Shown piece after piece: positions 27,036 through 34,789 of a DNA stretch of 53,922 nt. The position numbers and the translations under genes were made by a program. The stretch lies in NCBI RefSeq assembly GCF_000426065.1, contig NZ_KE384491.1, positions 703,018 to 756,939 of the forward strand, written 5' to 3'. How positions within the stretch are numbered: the first letter of the stretch is position 1; every line of letters starts with the position of its first letter. This DNA comes from Mycobacterium sp. URHD0025 (GTDB lineage: Bacteria; Actinomycetota; Actinomycetes; Mycobacteriales; Mycobacteriaceae). The notes beneath the pieces were generated by a model. The model saw only the letters and a program-made list of their open reading frames with translations, ran no database searches and was not told the origin of the DNA.

Positions 27036-27746
27036 ATGGACGTCAAAGGTGCCTTGTTCGCACTCGCGGATCTCCTCATGATCTTCGCCGGGTTCGCCTA
27101 CGGGTGGAAGTTCATCCGGAACTACAAGAATTATCTGCTCGGACTCGAATGGATCATCGTCGCCACCTCCGGGGTCAACTTCCTCATCTACGGGATGCTG
27201 CGACTGAGCCAGGACAGCACGAGTTTTCACGTCGCGATCTTCTTCGACGCATTCTCCAGGTCGGTCGGGATCACCCTGATCCTGGTGTTGGGACTGATGG
27301 CCGTCACCCACGGGTACAAGCCTTCTCGTGCAGTCGATATCGGCGTCTTCGCGCTCGCCGGGGTGGTGGGTTTGGGTCTGACGTTCTACGCATTGCGGAC
27401 GGCATCGCCCGAGACGCACCACATCGGGCTGGCCGGCGCCGTGTTCCTGGTCGCGGTGAATGTGCTCACCAGTGTCTTCCTGCTCTATTTCGCCGGCCGG
27501 TTGTGGCGTGTCGGCGAGCGGGGCCACGCGGCGGCGGTCATCGTTGTCACGGCAATGGGAGCCGTCATCGCAGCGACGTACGACTTCTATCAGGTACCCG
27601 GCGACGACGTGAACCGGACGATGTTCTACACCGCGGCCCTGACCACCTGGGGGGTCCAGCTGATCGTCTACTACTACGGCTATCGCGCATTGAACAATCA
27701 CATTCAGAGTGCCGGCCATCCGCAGCGAGATCGACAAATCGCCTGA
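27036..27746 (+). CDS. polytopic membrane protein of unknown function
   Basis: A 236-residue protein with about seven hydrophobic segments and short loops. ATG at 27036 is preceded by GGGAG. I do not recognise a family. In the operon it lies between the flavoprotein and the ACAD gene. It could be a transporter or a membrane sensor or anchor for pathway enzymes; the sequence shows no motif that decides. Confidence 0.75.
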   Translation: MDVKGALFALADLLMIFAGFAYGWKFIRNYKNYLLGLEWIIVATSGVNFLIYGMLRLSQDSTSFHVAIFFDAFSRSVGITLILVLGLMAVTHGYKPSRAVDIGVFALAGVVGLGLTFYALRTASPETHHIGLAGAVFLVAVNVLTSVFLLYFAGRLWRVGERGHAAAVIVVTAMGAVIAATYDFYQVPGDDVNRTMFYTAALTTWGVQLIVYYYGYRALNNHIQSAGHPQRDRQIA

Positions 27747-27813
27747 AGCGCGGTTGCGTCGGCCCCACCATGGGGTGACAAGCGTGGTCAGTTCAACAGT
27801 CAGAGGTGTACTC

Positions 27814-29034
27814 ATGTCCCTGTTCGATGTGCCCGAACGTGCGCAGCGATACCAGTCCGATCTGCTCGAGTTCATGGATGACCGCGTCTATCCGGCCGAG
27901 CCGATCTACGACGAGCAGATGGCCGCGGCCCGCGACCCACATTTTCATCCTCCGGTGCTGGAGGAGCTCAAAGCCGAGGCGCGAAAGCGCGGCCTGTGGA
28001 ACCTTTTTCACCCTCATCCCGAATGGGGTCCTGGCCTGACCAACCTGGAGTACGCCCCACTGGCCGAGATCATGGGCCGCAGCCACATTGCCTCGGAGGC
28101 GTGCAACTGCAGTGCCCCGGACACCGGCAACATGGAAGTGCTCACGCTGTTCGGTACCGACGAGCACAAGGAGCGCTACCTCAAGCCGTTGCTGGACGGC
28201 ACGATCCGCTCGGCCTTCGCGATGACCGAGCCCGCGGTGGCCAGCTCGGATGCCACGAACGTGCAGATGTCGATGGTCCGCGACGGTGACGAGTATGTGC
28301 TCAACGGGCGAAAGTGGTTCGCGTCCAACGGTATGCACCACAACTGCAAGGTGCTGATCGTGATGGGCAAGACCGATCCGGCCGCTGCGGTACACCGCCA
28401 GCAGTCGATGATGGTGGTGCCGATGGACGCACCCGGCCTCACGGTGCGCCGCAACCTGGGCGTCTTCGGCTATCAGGATCGTGAAGGGCATGCCGAGATC
28501 GACTTCGACGATGTCCGGGTGCCTGCCAACGATGTGCTCAAGGGCGAGGGCGAAGGTTTTGCGATCAGCCAGGCCCGATTGGGCCCGGGCCGCATCCACC
28601 ACTGCATGCGGGCCATCGGGATGGCCGAGCGGGCTCTGGAATTGCTGTGCACGCGGGCGCAGTCCCGCGTCACGTTCGGCAAGCCGATCAGCGAGAACGC
28701 CAACATCCAGGACTGGATCGCCGAGTCCCGCATCGACATCGAGATGATCCGGCTCCTGACCCTCAAGGCTGCTTACCTCATGGACACCGTTGGCAACAAG
28801 GCGGCCCGCACCGAGATCGCCGCGATCAAGGTGGCCGCACCCAACATCGCGTTGAAGATCGTCGACCGGGCCATCCAAGTGCACGGCGGGGGCGGGGTCA
28901 CCGAGGACTTCCCGCTTGCCATGGCCTGGGCCCACCTGCGTACGCTGCGGCTCGCCGACGGTCCCGACGAAGTGCACAAGCGTGCGATCGCCCGCCAGGA
29001 ACTGGGCAAGTACCGGAAGGGAACACAGGCATGA
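27814..29034 (+). CDS. acyl-CoA dehydrogenase, ACAD11-like
   Basis: A 406-residue acyl-CoA dehydrogenase. Motifs FAMTEPAVASSDATN, NGRKWFASNG, GPGRIHHCMRAIG, FGKPISENANIQDWIAES, RAIQVHGGGGVTEDFPL and DGPDEVHKRAIAR place it with FadE2 (1643-2905) and the ACAD10/11 branch. In that branch, with a partner kinase, the enzyme removes a phosphorylated 4-hydroxyl to give an enoyl-CoA (mammalian ACAD10/11; LvaC in Pseudomonas). The partner-type kinase lies two genes downstream. The stop overlaps the SDR ATG (ATGA). Confidence 0.88.
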   Translation: MSLFDVPERAQRYQSDLLEFMDDRVYPAEPIYDEQMAAARDPHFHPPVLEELKAEARKRGLWNLFHPHPEWGPGLTNLEYAPLAEIMGRSHIASEACNCSAPDTGNMEVLTLFGTDEHKERYLKPLLDGTIRSAFAMTEPAVASSDATNVQMSMVRDGDEYVLNGRKWFASNGMHHNCKVLIVMGKTDPAAAVHRQQSMMVVPMDAPGLTVRRNLGVFGYQDREGHAEIDFDDVRVPANDVLKGEGEGFAISQARLGPGRIHHCMRAIGMAERALELLCTRAQSRVTFGKPISENANIQDWIAESRIDIEMIRLLTLKAAYLMDTVGNKAARTEIAAIKVAAPNIALKIVDRAIQVHGGGGVTEDFPLAMAWAHLRTLRLADGPDEVHKRAIARQELGKYRKGTQA

Positions 29035-29792
29035 CAGGACTCGACCTCACCGGTCGTACCGCGATCGTCACGGGCTCCTCGCGAGGTATCGGTTTGGCTG
29101 CGGCGCAGGCGATCGCCGCGGCCGGCGGCAACGTGGTGCTGACCTCGCGACAGCAGGAATCCGCCGACGCCGCGGCGGCCGAGGTGGGCGGCACCGCGCT
29201 CGGCGTCGCGGCACACGCCGTCGATGAGGATGCCGCGAAACATTGCATCGACCTGGCACTGGACCGGTTCGGCAGCATCGACATCTTGGTCAACAACGCT
29301 GGGACCAATCCGTCCTTCGGCCCCGTCATAGACCAGGACCACGGCCGCTTCGCCAAGACCTTCGACGTCAACCTGTGGGCGCCGATCCTGTGGACGTCGC
29401 TGGCCACCCGGGCATGGATGGGCGAACACGGTGGTGCGGTGGTCAACACCGCCTCTATCGGCGGCCTGGGATTCGAGGCCAACCTCGGGCTGTACAACGC
29501 GTCTAAGGCGGCGCTGATCCACCTCACCAAGCAGCTGGCGCTGGAACTGTCGCCGAACGTGCGGGTCAATGCGGTGGCACCCGGGGTGGTGCGCACAAAG
29601 CTCGCCGAAGCACTGTGGAAAGAGCATGAGAGTCAACTGAATTCGGCCACCCCGCTCGGGCGGATCGGTGAACCGGACGATGTCGGGTCGGCCATCGCAT
29701 TCCTGGTTTCGGATGCGGCAGGCTGGGTGACCGGCGAGACATTCGTCATCGACGGTGGGCAACACCTCGGCGACGCCCGGGCGTTCCGGTGA
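29031..29792 (+). CDS. short-chain dehydrogenase/reductase
   Basis: A 253-residue classical SDR: cofactor motif TGSSRGIG, NNAG, catalytic Ser in NTASIGG, YNASK with Tyr and Lys, and APGVVRT. It should oxidise or reduce a hydroxyacyl or ketone with NAD(P)(H). It overlaps the ACAD stop (ATGA) and the phosphotransferase start (GTGA), so three genes are translationally coupled. A 3-hydroxyacyl-CoA dehydrogenase step in beta-oxidation would fit, as inference. Confidence 0.9.
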   Translation: MTGLDLTGRTAIVTGSSRGIGLAAAQAIAAAGGNVVLTSRQQESADAAAAEVGGTALGVAAHAVDEDAAKHCIDLALDRFGSIDILVNNAGTNPSFGPVIDQDHGRFAKTFDVNLWAPILWTSLATRAWMGEHGGAVVNTASIGGLGFEANLGLYNASKAALIHLTKQLALELSPNVRVNAVAPGVVRTKLAEALWKEHESQLNSATPLGRIGEPDDVGSAIAFLVSDAAGWVTGETFVIDGGQHLGDARAFR

Positions 29793-30811
29793 CACCCACC
29801 GGCGTCGATGCCGTCGCTGTGGCCCGTTGGCTCGCGGACCTGGGCGTCGAGTATGCAGCTCCGCTGAGGTTCCAGCGGATCGGCCTCGGACAGTCGAATC
29901 TCACCTACCGCGTCACCGACGCGAGTGACCGCTCCTGGGTGTTGCGCAGGCCCCCGCTGGGACACCTACTGGCCTCGGCGCACGATGTCGTGCGGGAGGC
30001 GCGCATCATCGCCGCGCTGGCAGACACCGACGTTCCGGTGCCCCGGATCCTGGGTGTCACAACGGACTCCGACGTTCCGTTGGTGTTGATGGAGTTCGTT
30101 GACGGGTTGGTCGTCGACACCATGACCGTCGCCGAGGCGCTGACCCCGCAGCGTCGCCGCGAGATCGCCGAATTCATGCCGAGCACCTTGGGCAGGATCC
30201 ATGGGGTCGATCTCGAGCAGACGGGGCTGGCGGATCTTGCCAGCCACAAGCCGTACGCGCAGCGTCAACTCAAACGGTGGTCGGCGCAATGGGAGCAGTC
30301 CAAGACCCGGGATCTGCCTGCACTGGACGACCTCACGCGTCGCCTCAATGCCGCGATTCCCGAGCAGCGGGAAATCAGCCTGGTGCACGGCGACTTTCAC
30401 CTGCGCAATCTGATCACCGACCGCGACACCGGCGCGGTGGTGGCAACGCTTGACTGGGAGCTGTCCACTCTGGGGGATCCGATCGCCGACATGGGTACGC
30501 TGCTCACCTACTGGCCCGAGCCCGGTGAAACGACCGGGGCGGACTTCGCGCCGTCGACGCTGCAGGGGTTTCCCAGCCGTGCCGAGATGGCCCGGCTCTA
30601 CCTGGATGAGACCGGGCGCGATCCGGCGGCCCTGCAGTACTGGCATGTGCTCGGGCTGTGGAAGCTGGCGATCATCGCCGAGGGCGTCATGCGCCGGGCG
30701 ATGGACGAGCCAGAGAACAAGGCGGTCGCGGGCACCCCCACTGTGACGCGGATCGACTCGATCGTCGAGAAAGCCCGCGAGATCGCCGATGCGGCAGGAC
30801 TTTCCCGGTGA
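29789..30811 (+). CDS. aminoglycoside-phosphotransferase-fold kinase, ACAD10/11 N-domain type
   Basis: A 340-residue kinase-like protein. It has LGQSNLTYRV (N-lobe loop), the catalytic loop VHGDFHLRNLI and the metal-binding DWELSTLGDPIADMG. This is the group that includes the kinase domain of ACAD10/ACAD11, M. tuberculosis FadE36 and LvaA of Pseudomonas, which phosphorylate 4-hydroxyacyl-CoA. Real drug resistance is unlikely in this context. GTG start overlaps the SDR stop. It is the last gene of the operon and ends 45 bases before the right direct repeat. Confidence 0.87.
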   Translation: MTPTGVDAVAVARWLADLGVEYAAPLRFQRIGLGQSNLTYRVTDASDRSWVLRRPPLGHLLASAHDVVREARIIAALADTDVPVPRILGVTTDSDVPLVLMEFVDGLVVDTMTVAEALTPQRRREIAEFMPSTLGRIHGVDLEQTGLADLASHKPYAQRQLKRWSAQWEQSKTRDLPALDDLTRRLNAAIPEQREISLVHGDFHLRNLITDRDTGAVVATLDWELSTLGDPIADMGTLLTYWPEPGETTGADFAPSTLQGFPSRAEMARLYLDETGRDPAALQYWHVLGLWKLAIIAEGVMRRAMDEPENKAVAGTPTVTRIDSIVEKAREIADAAGLSR

Positions 30812-30855
30812 GTCAACCGGGATCACGGTTCAGGGTGACGGGGTGAGGCGGCGCT

Positions 30856-30939
30856 GCTACAGCCAGTCACGGCGTTTGAACATCACATACAACAGGATGA
30901 CCAGCACAACGATCAAAATGCTGCTGGCGATGAACCCGA
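30856..30939 (-). repeat. right direct repeat (attR-like), within the corA 3' end
   Basis: These bases are the last 27 codons and stop of intact corA plus one base beyond it. They match 14850-14933 with a single difference, in direct orientation, 16,006 bases apart. Confidence 0.85.
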
Positions 30940-31876
30940 CGACGGTGTTGATTCCCGGGTACTCGACGTTCTGGCCGTAGAAGCCCGTGATCGCGGTTGG
31001 TACGGCGATGATGGCCGCCCAGCCGCTGAGTTTCTTCATCACGGTGTTGAGCCGCGCGTCCTGTAGGGACAGGTTGGTCTCGAACACCGTGGTGACCATG
31101 TCGCGCAGGGATTCGGTCCACTCCGAGGCCCGCAATACGTGGTCGTAGAGGTCGGCGTAAAGCGGGTCCAGTTCAGGGGCGGTCGTGGAAGACCCGGCGT
31201 CGAGCCTGCGGTGCTGGATGGTGCTCACCACTTCGCGCATGGGAAGTACCACCCGGCGCAGGTCGACCAGATCCTTGCGGAGCTGGAAGGTCCGCCGTTG
31301 CAGGCCGCGCTGTGGACCGCCGTCGGCGAACAGCTCATCCTCGAGTGATTCGATGGCGTCGTCCAGCGCCTCGACGGCTTCGAAGTGCCCGTCCACCACG
31401 ACATCGAGCAGACCGTGCACCAGGGCGCCGACGCCGTACCGCTGGCCTCCGAGATCGTCGAAGCGCCGAGACACCTCGCTGATGTCGAATTCGGCCGCAC
31501 CGTTGATGCTGGGCAGCCGGACGGTGATCAGGCCGCGCGGCAGCACGAATGCCGAGATGCGGTGTTTGACCAGCATCGAGGTGTCCTGCGCCGCGTCCTC
31601 ATCGGGCGTCCGGGCGTCGATCGCGTACACCGTGAAGAACGTATGTGATTGGTACACCGAGGTTTTGGTGCGTTCCTTGGGTGCGACGGCGTCTTCCACA
31701 GCCCATATGTTGAGCCCGAGTTCACCGGCCAGTTCGCGGAGCGCCTCATGGTCGGGGTCGTAGATGTCGGCCCACACCAGGGCGTCCTGCTCGGCCAGGC
31801 AATCCGAAATGCCCGAGAATGTGAAACCGTCGACCGGTTCTCCGGATCGCCAGATGCGTCCCTGCACGTTCTTCAT
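30857..31876 (-). CDS. corA: CorA-family divalent cation channel with a GQN signature
   Basis: A 339-residue protein. The long N-terminal cytoplasmic domain has the helical region EALDDAIESLEDELF, followed by VMKKLSGWAAIIAVPTAITGFYGQN and a second membrane helix ending FKRRDWL. Two C-terminal membrane helices and the stalk are typical of CorA/Mg2+ channels. The signature reads YGQN where CorA has YGMN, so ion preference may differ. ATG at 31876 overlaps the upstream tetR stop (ATGA). Its 3' end is the right repeat of the 16-kb block. Confidence 0.88.
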   Translation of the reverse strand: MKNVQGRIWRSGEPVDGFTFSGISDCLAEQDALVWADIYDPDHEALRELAGELGLNIWAVEDAVAPKERTKTSVYQSHTFFTVYAIDARTPDEDAAQDTSMLVKHRISAFVLPRGLITVRLPSINGAAEFDISEVSRRFDDLGGQRYGVGALVHGLLDVVVDGHFEAVEALDDAIESLEDELFADGGPQRGLQRRTFQLRKDLVDLRRVVLPMREVVSTIQHRRLDAGSSTTAPELDPLYADLYDHVLRASEWTESLRDMVTTVFETNLSLQDARLNTVMKKLSGWAAIIAVPTAITGFYGQNVEYPGINTVVGFIASSILIVVLVILLYVMFKRRDWL

Positions 31877-32556
31877 GCGGTCGCCACCATCGGCAGCAGG
31901 TACGTGCGCACGTAGTCGCGCGTGTCGTCCAGGCTCGTCAGTTTGATGCCGGTATGCGGAGTCACGATGAACGACAACGTAAGTCGGGTGTGTAGCTCCG
32001 CGACGGTGCGGAGGTGACGCTCCTGTGCGGCAGTGGTCGGGGTGGTCCCGTAGAGATCGGTGCGCAACTGTGCGGCCGAGTAATCCGTCGCGAAGTCGAT
32101 GATGGCCCCGGCGTCGACGGTGAGGCTGGGCAGGATCGTCTCGGGTTCGGTACGCAGCAGCTTCTTGAGCAAGGCGTGATCCCGTAGGAAGGTCACCGTG
32201 AAGACGGTGCCGTAGACCAGGCGGTCCTCCAGGTTGTCGGCATGTGCCCGGGCCTGGGCGCTGCCGTCGAGATAGCGCCGCGCCTCGGACAGCACCAGTG
32301 CGTCGATGAGGGCGTCTTTGGTGGGAAACCGCCGGTAGAGCGTGGCGCGGCCGACACCGCTGCGGCGGGCCACATCCTCCATCGTCGTGCGCCGGATTCC
32401 GACGAGTTCCGCCTGTTCCAGCGTTGCGGAGAGGATCCGGGTGCTGATCGGATCCGGTTCGCGCACGCGGGCCAGCATGGCGGGATCCGGTTCGGCGAGG
32501 CGCCGCACGAAGTCCGCTGTTCGCGTCGATGTCACCGAACCACTCCTTGCCTGCAT
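31873..32556 (-). CDS. TetR-family regulator upstream of corA
   Basis: A 227-residue regulator. HTH residues lie at about 40-85: ILSATLEQAELVGIRRTTMEDVARRSGVGRATLYRRFPTKDALIDALV. The C-terminal ligand domain is long. It is coupled to corA by a 4-base overlap and is divergent to the P450 gene; a symmetrical operator-like element lies between them at 32583-32625. GTG at 32535 is an alternative start. Ligand unknown. Confidence 0.86.
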   Translation of the reverse strand: MQARSGSVTSTRTADFVRRLAEPDPAMLARVREPDPISTRILSATLEQAELVGIRRTTMEDVARRSGVGRATLYRRFPTKDALIDALVLSEARRYLDGSAQARAHADNLEDRLVYGTVFTVTFLRDHALLKKLLRTEPETILPSLTVDAGAIIDFATDYSAAQLRTDLYGTTPTTAAQERHLRTVAELHTRLTLSFIVTPHTGIKLTSLDDTRDYVRTYLLPMVATA

Positions 32557-32582
32557 GCGCCGATCGTCGTAGCCTAACCATC

Positions 32583-32625
32583 GAGACGAGAGAGACGATG
32601 AGTGTCTATATGTCTCACACGTCTC
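32583..32625. promoter_or_regulatory. two-tier palindrome between tetR and the P450 gene
   Basis: GAGAC at 32583 and 32592 are mirrored by GTCTC ending at 32616 and 32625. All four share one centre at 32604, with 9-base steps between the two on each side. This fits two TetR dimers on the shared tetR/P450 promoter. Confidence 0.65.
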
Positions 32626-32658
32626 ATTCTAAAGATCGATCCGAGCGACGGGGCGCAT

Positions 32659-33972
32659 ATGGACATCAAGTTGTGGACGCGATGGATGGCACTGCACGCC
32701 ATACCGAAGGCATTCATGTCGTTTCAAGGCCGGGTGGGCAACCCGATGGGCGCGTTGATCTCCAGTCACGGCAAGGGCATCGATCCATATCCGCTGATGG
32801 AGCAGATCCGCCGACGTGGCCCACTGGTGAAGACCCCGTTCGTCTGGGTCACCGTCGACCACGAGATCGCTCGGGAGATCCTGCGGGACAAGCAGTTCGG
32901 CGTCACCCCGCCCACAGGAATGGGGATGCCGAAACCGGTCCAGCAGCTGCTGGACCGGACCGATCCGAAAGTGGCCAACCCGGTTGAGCCGCCGGCGATG
33001 GTCATCGTCGATCCGCCGGCACACACGCAGTACCGGCAGCTGGTGGCACAGAGTTTCACCCCGCGCGCCATCGACAAGCTCGACGCCAGGGTGGCCGAGG
33101 TGACCACGGAACTCATCGACCGGCTCGCCGGCACGTCCCGGCCCGATCTGATCGCGGACTTCGCCGCCGTCCTTCCGGTCGCCATGATCGCCGAGATCCT
33201 CGGCCTGGCAGGCGAATCCCATGCGCAACTGCTCGGGTGGGGCCATGACGGGGCGCCACTGCTCGATATCGGGATCCCATGGCGGACCTACCGGCGCGGT
33301 ATCGACGGGATGCGCGAGCTCGACGGTTTCCTCGCTGAGCTCTTCGACAAGGTCCGCGCCGGAGCTGCGGAGGACAACCCGTTCACCAAGATGGCCGCCG
33401 ACCACACGCTGACCGACCACGAACTCGCCTCCAACGCAGCGCTTCTGATCGGCGCCGGGTTCGAAACCACCGTCAACCTCATCGGCAACGGGATCGTGTT
33501 GTTGCAGCGGCACCCCGATAAACTCGCTCTGCTGCGCGAGAATCCGGACCTGTGGCCCGCGGCGGTGGAGGAGATCCTGCGCATCGAAAGCCCGGTGCAG
33601 ATGACCGCGCGTACCGCGCAATGCGACGTCGAGATCGGCGGGCAGCGGCTGCCGGCCGGAACCATGGTCGCGGTTCTGTTGGGTGGCGCCAACCGCGATC
33701 CGCGGGTGTTCGCCGAGCCGACTCGCTTCGACATCACCCGCCCCAACGCCCGTGACCACCTGGCCTTCGCATCGGGCATCCACGTCTGCCTGGGCGCGGC
33801 GCTGGCCCGCATCGAAGGTGCCACCGCCTTACGTGCGCTGTTCGAGGCCTATCCCGACCTGCGGCTGACCGAGACTCCCCGCCCGCGAGGGCTGGTCAAT
33901 CTGCACGGGTACGCGAAGTTGCCGGCCCTGCTGGGAACCAGGCGCGCTGAGCCCGCCGGACTGGTCTGCTGA
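32659..33972 (+). CDS. cytochrome P450, CYP140-like
   Basis: A 437-residue P450. The I-helix is LIGAGFETTVNLIGNG, the K-helix has EEILR (ExxR), and the heme-binding loop is FASGIHVCLGAALARIEG with the Cys ligand. PSLDIGIPWRTYRR-like and NRDPRVFAEPTRFDITRPNA segments resemble M. tuberculosis CYP140 (438 residues) as I recall it. Reaction and substrate are unknown, as for CYP140. The ATG at 32659 was preferred to one at 32602, because the latter lies inside the operator. It is divergent to tetR. Confidence 0.87.
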   Translation: MDIKLWTRWMALHAIPKAFMSFQGRVGNPMGALISSHGKGIDPYPLMEQIRRRGPLVKTPFVWVTVDHEIAREILRDKQFGVTPPTGMGMPKPVQQLLDRTDPKVANPVEPPAMVIVDPPAHTQYRQLVAQSFTPRAIDKLDARVAEVTTELIDRLAGTSRPDLIADFAAVLPVAMIAEILGLAGESHAQLLGWGHDGAPLLDIGIPWRTYRRGIDGMRELDGFLAELFDKVRAGAAEDNPFTKMAADHTLTDHELASNAALLIGAGFETTVNLIGNGIVLLQRHPDKLALLRENPDLWPAAVEEILRIESPVQMTARTAQCDVEIGGQRLPAGTMVAVLLGGANRDPRVFAEPTRFDITRPNARDHLAFASGIHVCLGAALARIEGATALRALFEAYPDLRLTETPRPRGLVNLHGYAKLPALLGTRRAEPAGLVC

Positions 33973-34027
33973 ACTGGGTACTCTCGGTGGGGACCTGCCA
34001 GATCTTGAACGCGAGGCCCACACCCAC

Positions 34028-34642
34028 ATGACGGATTCCCCACTCGACGGACTGATGGCGCGCGTCGGCGGTGTCAGCGGCATGGTCTACTCGGCGTTGC
34101 CCGTGACCGTGTATGCGACGGTCTCGGCACTCTCGGGGCGGGTGCCCGCGATCATCGCCGCGCTGGCGACCGCGGCCGTCGTGCTCGGTTGGCAACTGCT
34201 GCGCCGCGAATCGGTAAGGCCCGCGCTGTGGGGATTCGTCGGTGTGGCGGCCTGTGCGCTGCTGGCCCTGGTGACCGGGCAGGCCAAGGACTTCTATCTC
34301 CCGGGCATCTGGATGTCGCTGGCCTCGGCCATCGCGATGACCGTCTCGATCCTGGTCAGGCGTCCACTCGTCGGGGTCATCTGGGCCTGGGCCACGGGCC
34401 GCGACAACACTTGGCGCCAGGTGCCCGGGGTGCGGCTGGTCTTCAACGTCGTCACCGCGGTCCTGGCGACGGTGTCCTGGTCGCGGTTCCTGGTGCAGAA
34501 CTACCTCTACGACACGGGTCAGGATGGGCTGCTCGCGGTGGCGCGGCTGGCGATGGGCTGGCCCCTGTTCGTCGTGACCACCACGCTGGTTCTGCTCAGC
34601 GCCCGGTATGCGATCCGGGCGTTGCCACGCTCGGCAACCTGA
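34028..34642 (+). CDS. DUF3159-type membrane protein
   Basis: A 204-residue protein with about five to six hydrophobic segments, beginning MTDSPLDGLMARVGGVSGM. The pattern (VSGMVYSALPVTVY, IWMSLASAIAMTVSILVRRPLVG) is that of the actinobacterial DUF3159 family; no function is established. It follows the P450 gene by 55 bases and may be co-transcribed. Confidence in coding is high. Confidence 0.82.
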   Translation: MTDSPLDGLMARVGGVSGMVYSALPVTVYATVSALSGRVPAIIAALATAAVVLGWQLLRRESVRPALWGFVGVAACALLALVTGQAKDFYLPGIWMSLASAIAMTVSILVRRPLVGVIWAWATGRDNTWRQVPGVRLVFNVVTAVLATVSWSRFLVQNYLYDTGQDGLLAVARLAMGWPLFVVTTTLVLLSARYAIRALPRSAT

Positions 34643-34789
34643 CCGGCCAATAAACTCACCACGATTTCAGCCCTTTTCGCACCGGGCTGACGTCTGTAGC
34701 AATACCGGGGTGAACGGAACGCTGCCTGGTTGCTGTCGTCGCTGAAGCCAATCGCCACATCCTGCTTCAGCAACAGAAAGCTGCCCACA
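34643..34789. other. leader region of the ABC importer operon with two small dyads
   Basis: This gap holds CAGCCC (34668-34673) paired with GGGCTG (34684-34689), probably a terminator hairpin of the DUF3159 gene. CTGAAGC (34742-34748) paired with GCTTCAG (34764-34770) lies 20 bases before the permease start and may be an operator. No known riboswitch consensus was recognised. Confidence 0.45.

Larger units (their letters stand above)
14850..30855. mobile_element. putative integrated catabolic island between pntA and corA
   Basis: The block is bounded by 84-base direct repeats and holds only accessory catabolic genes and two paralogous tetR genes. Removing one repeat copy and the block would place pntA directly behind an intact corA. 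No integrase, transposase, plasmid or phage gene is visible, so if it arose by site-specific integration the recombinase was lost or acted in trans. Homologous recombination between corA tails is the other explanation. Limits are those of the repeats. Confidence 0.6.

Noticed and set aside
29789..30811. Antibiotic resistance (aminoglycoside phosphotransferase) gene
   Set aside because: The fold is shared, but the operon with ACAD and SDR, and the ACAD10/11-type motifs, point to acyl-CoA metabolism.
14850..30939. tRNA, integrase or transposase genes at the island ends
   Set aside because: I looked for tRNA-like ends, tyrosine/serine recombinase motifs and IS inverted repeats at both junctions and found none.
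34643..34789. Riboswitch in front of the sulfonate-type ABC operon
   Set aside because: Only short dyads are present; I could not fit a SAM or other known aptamer consensus.
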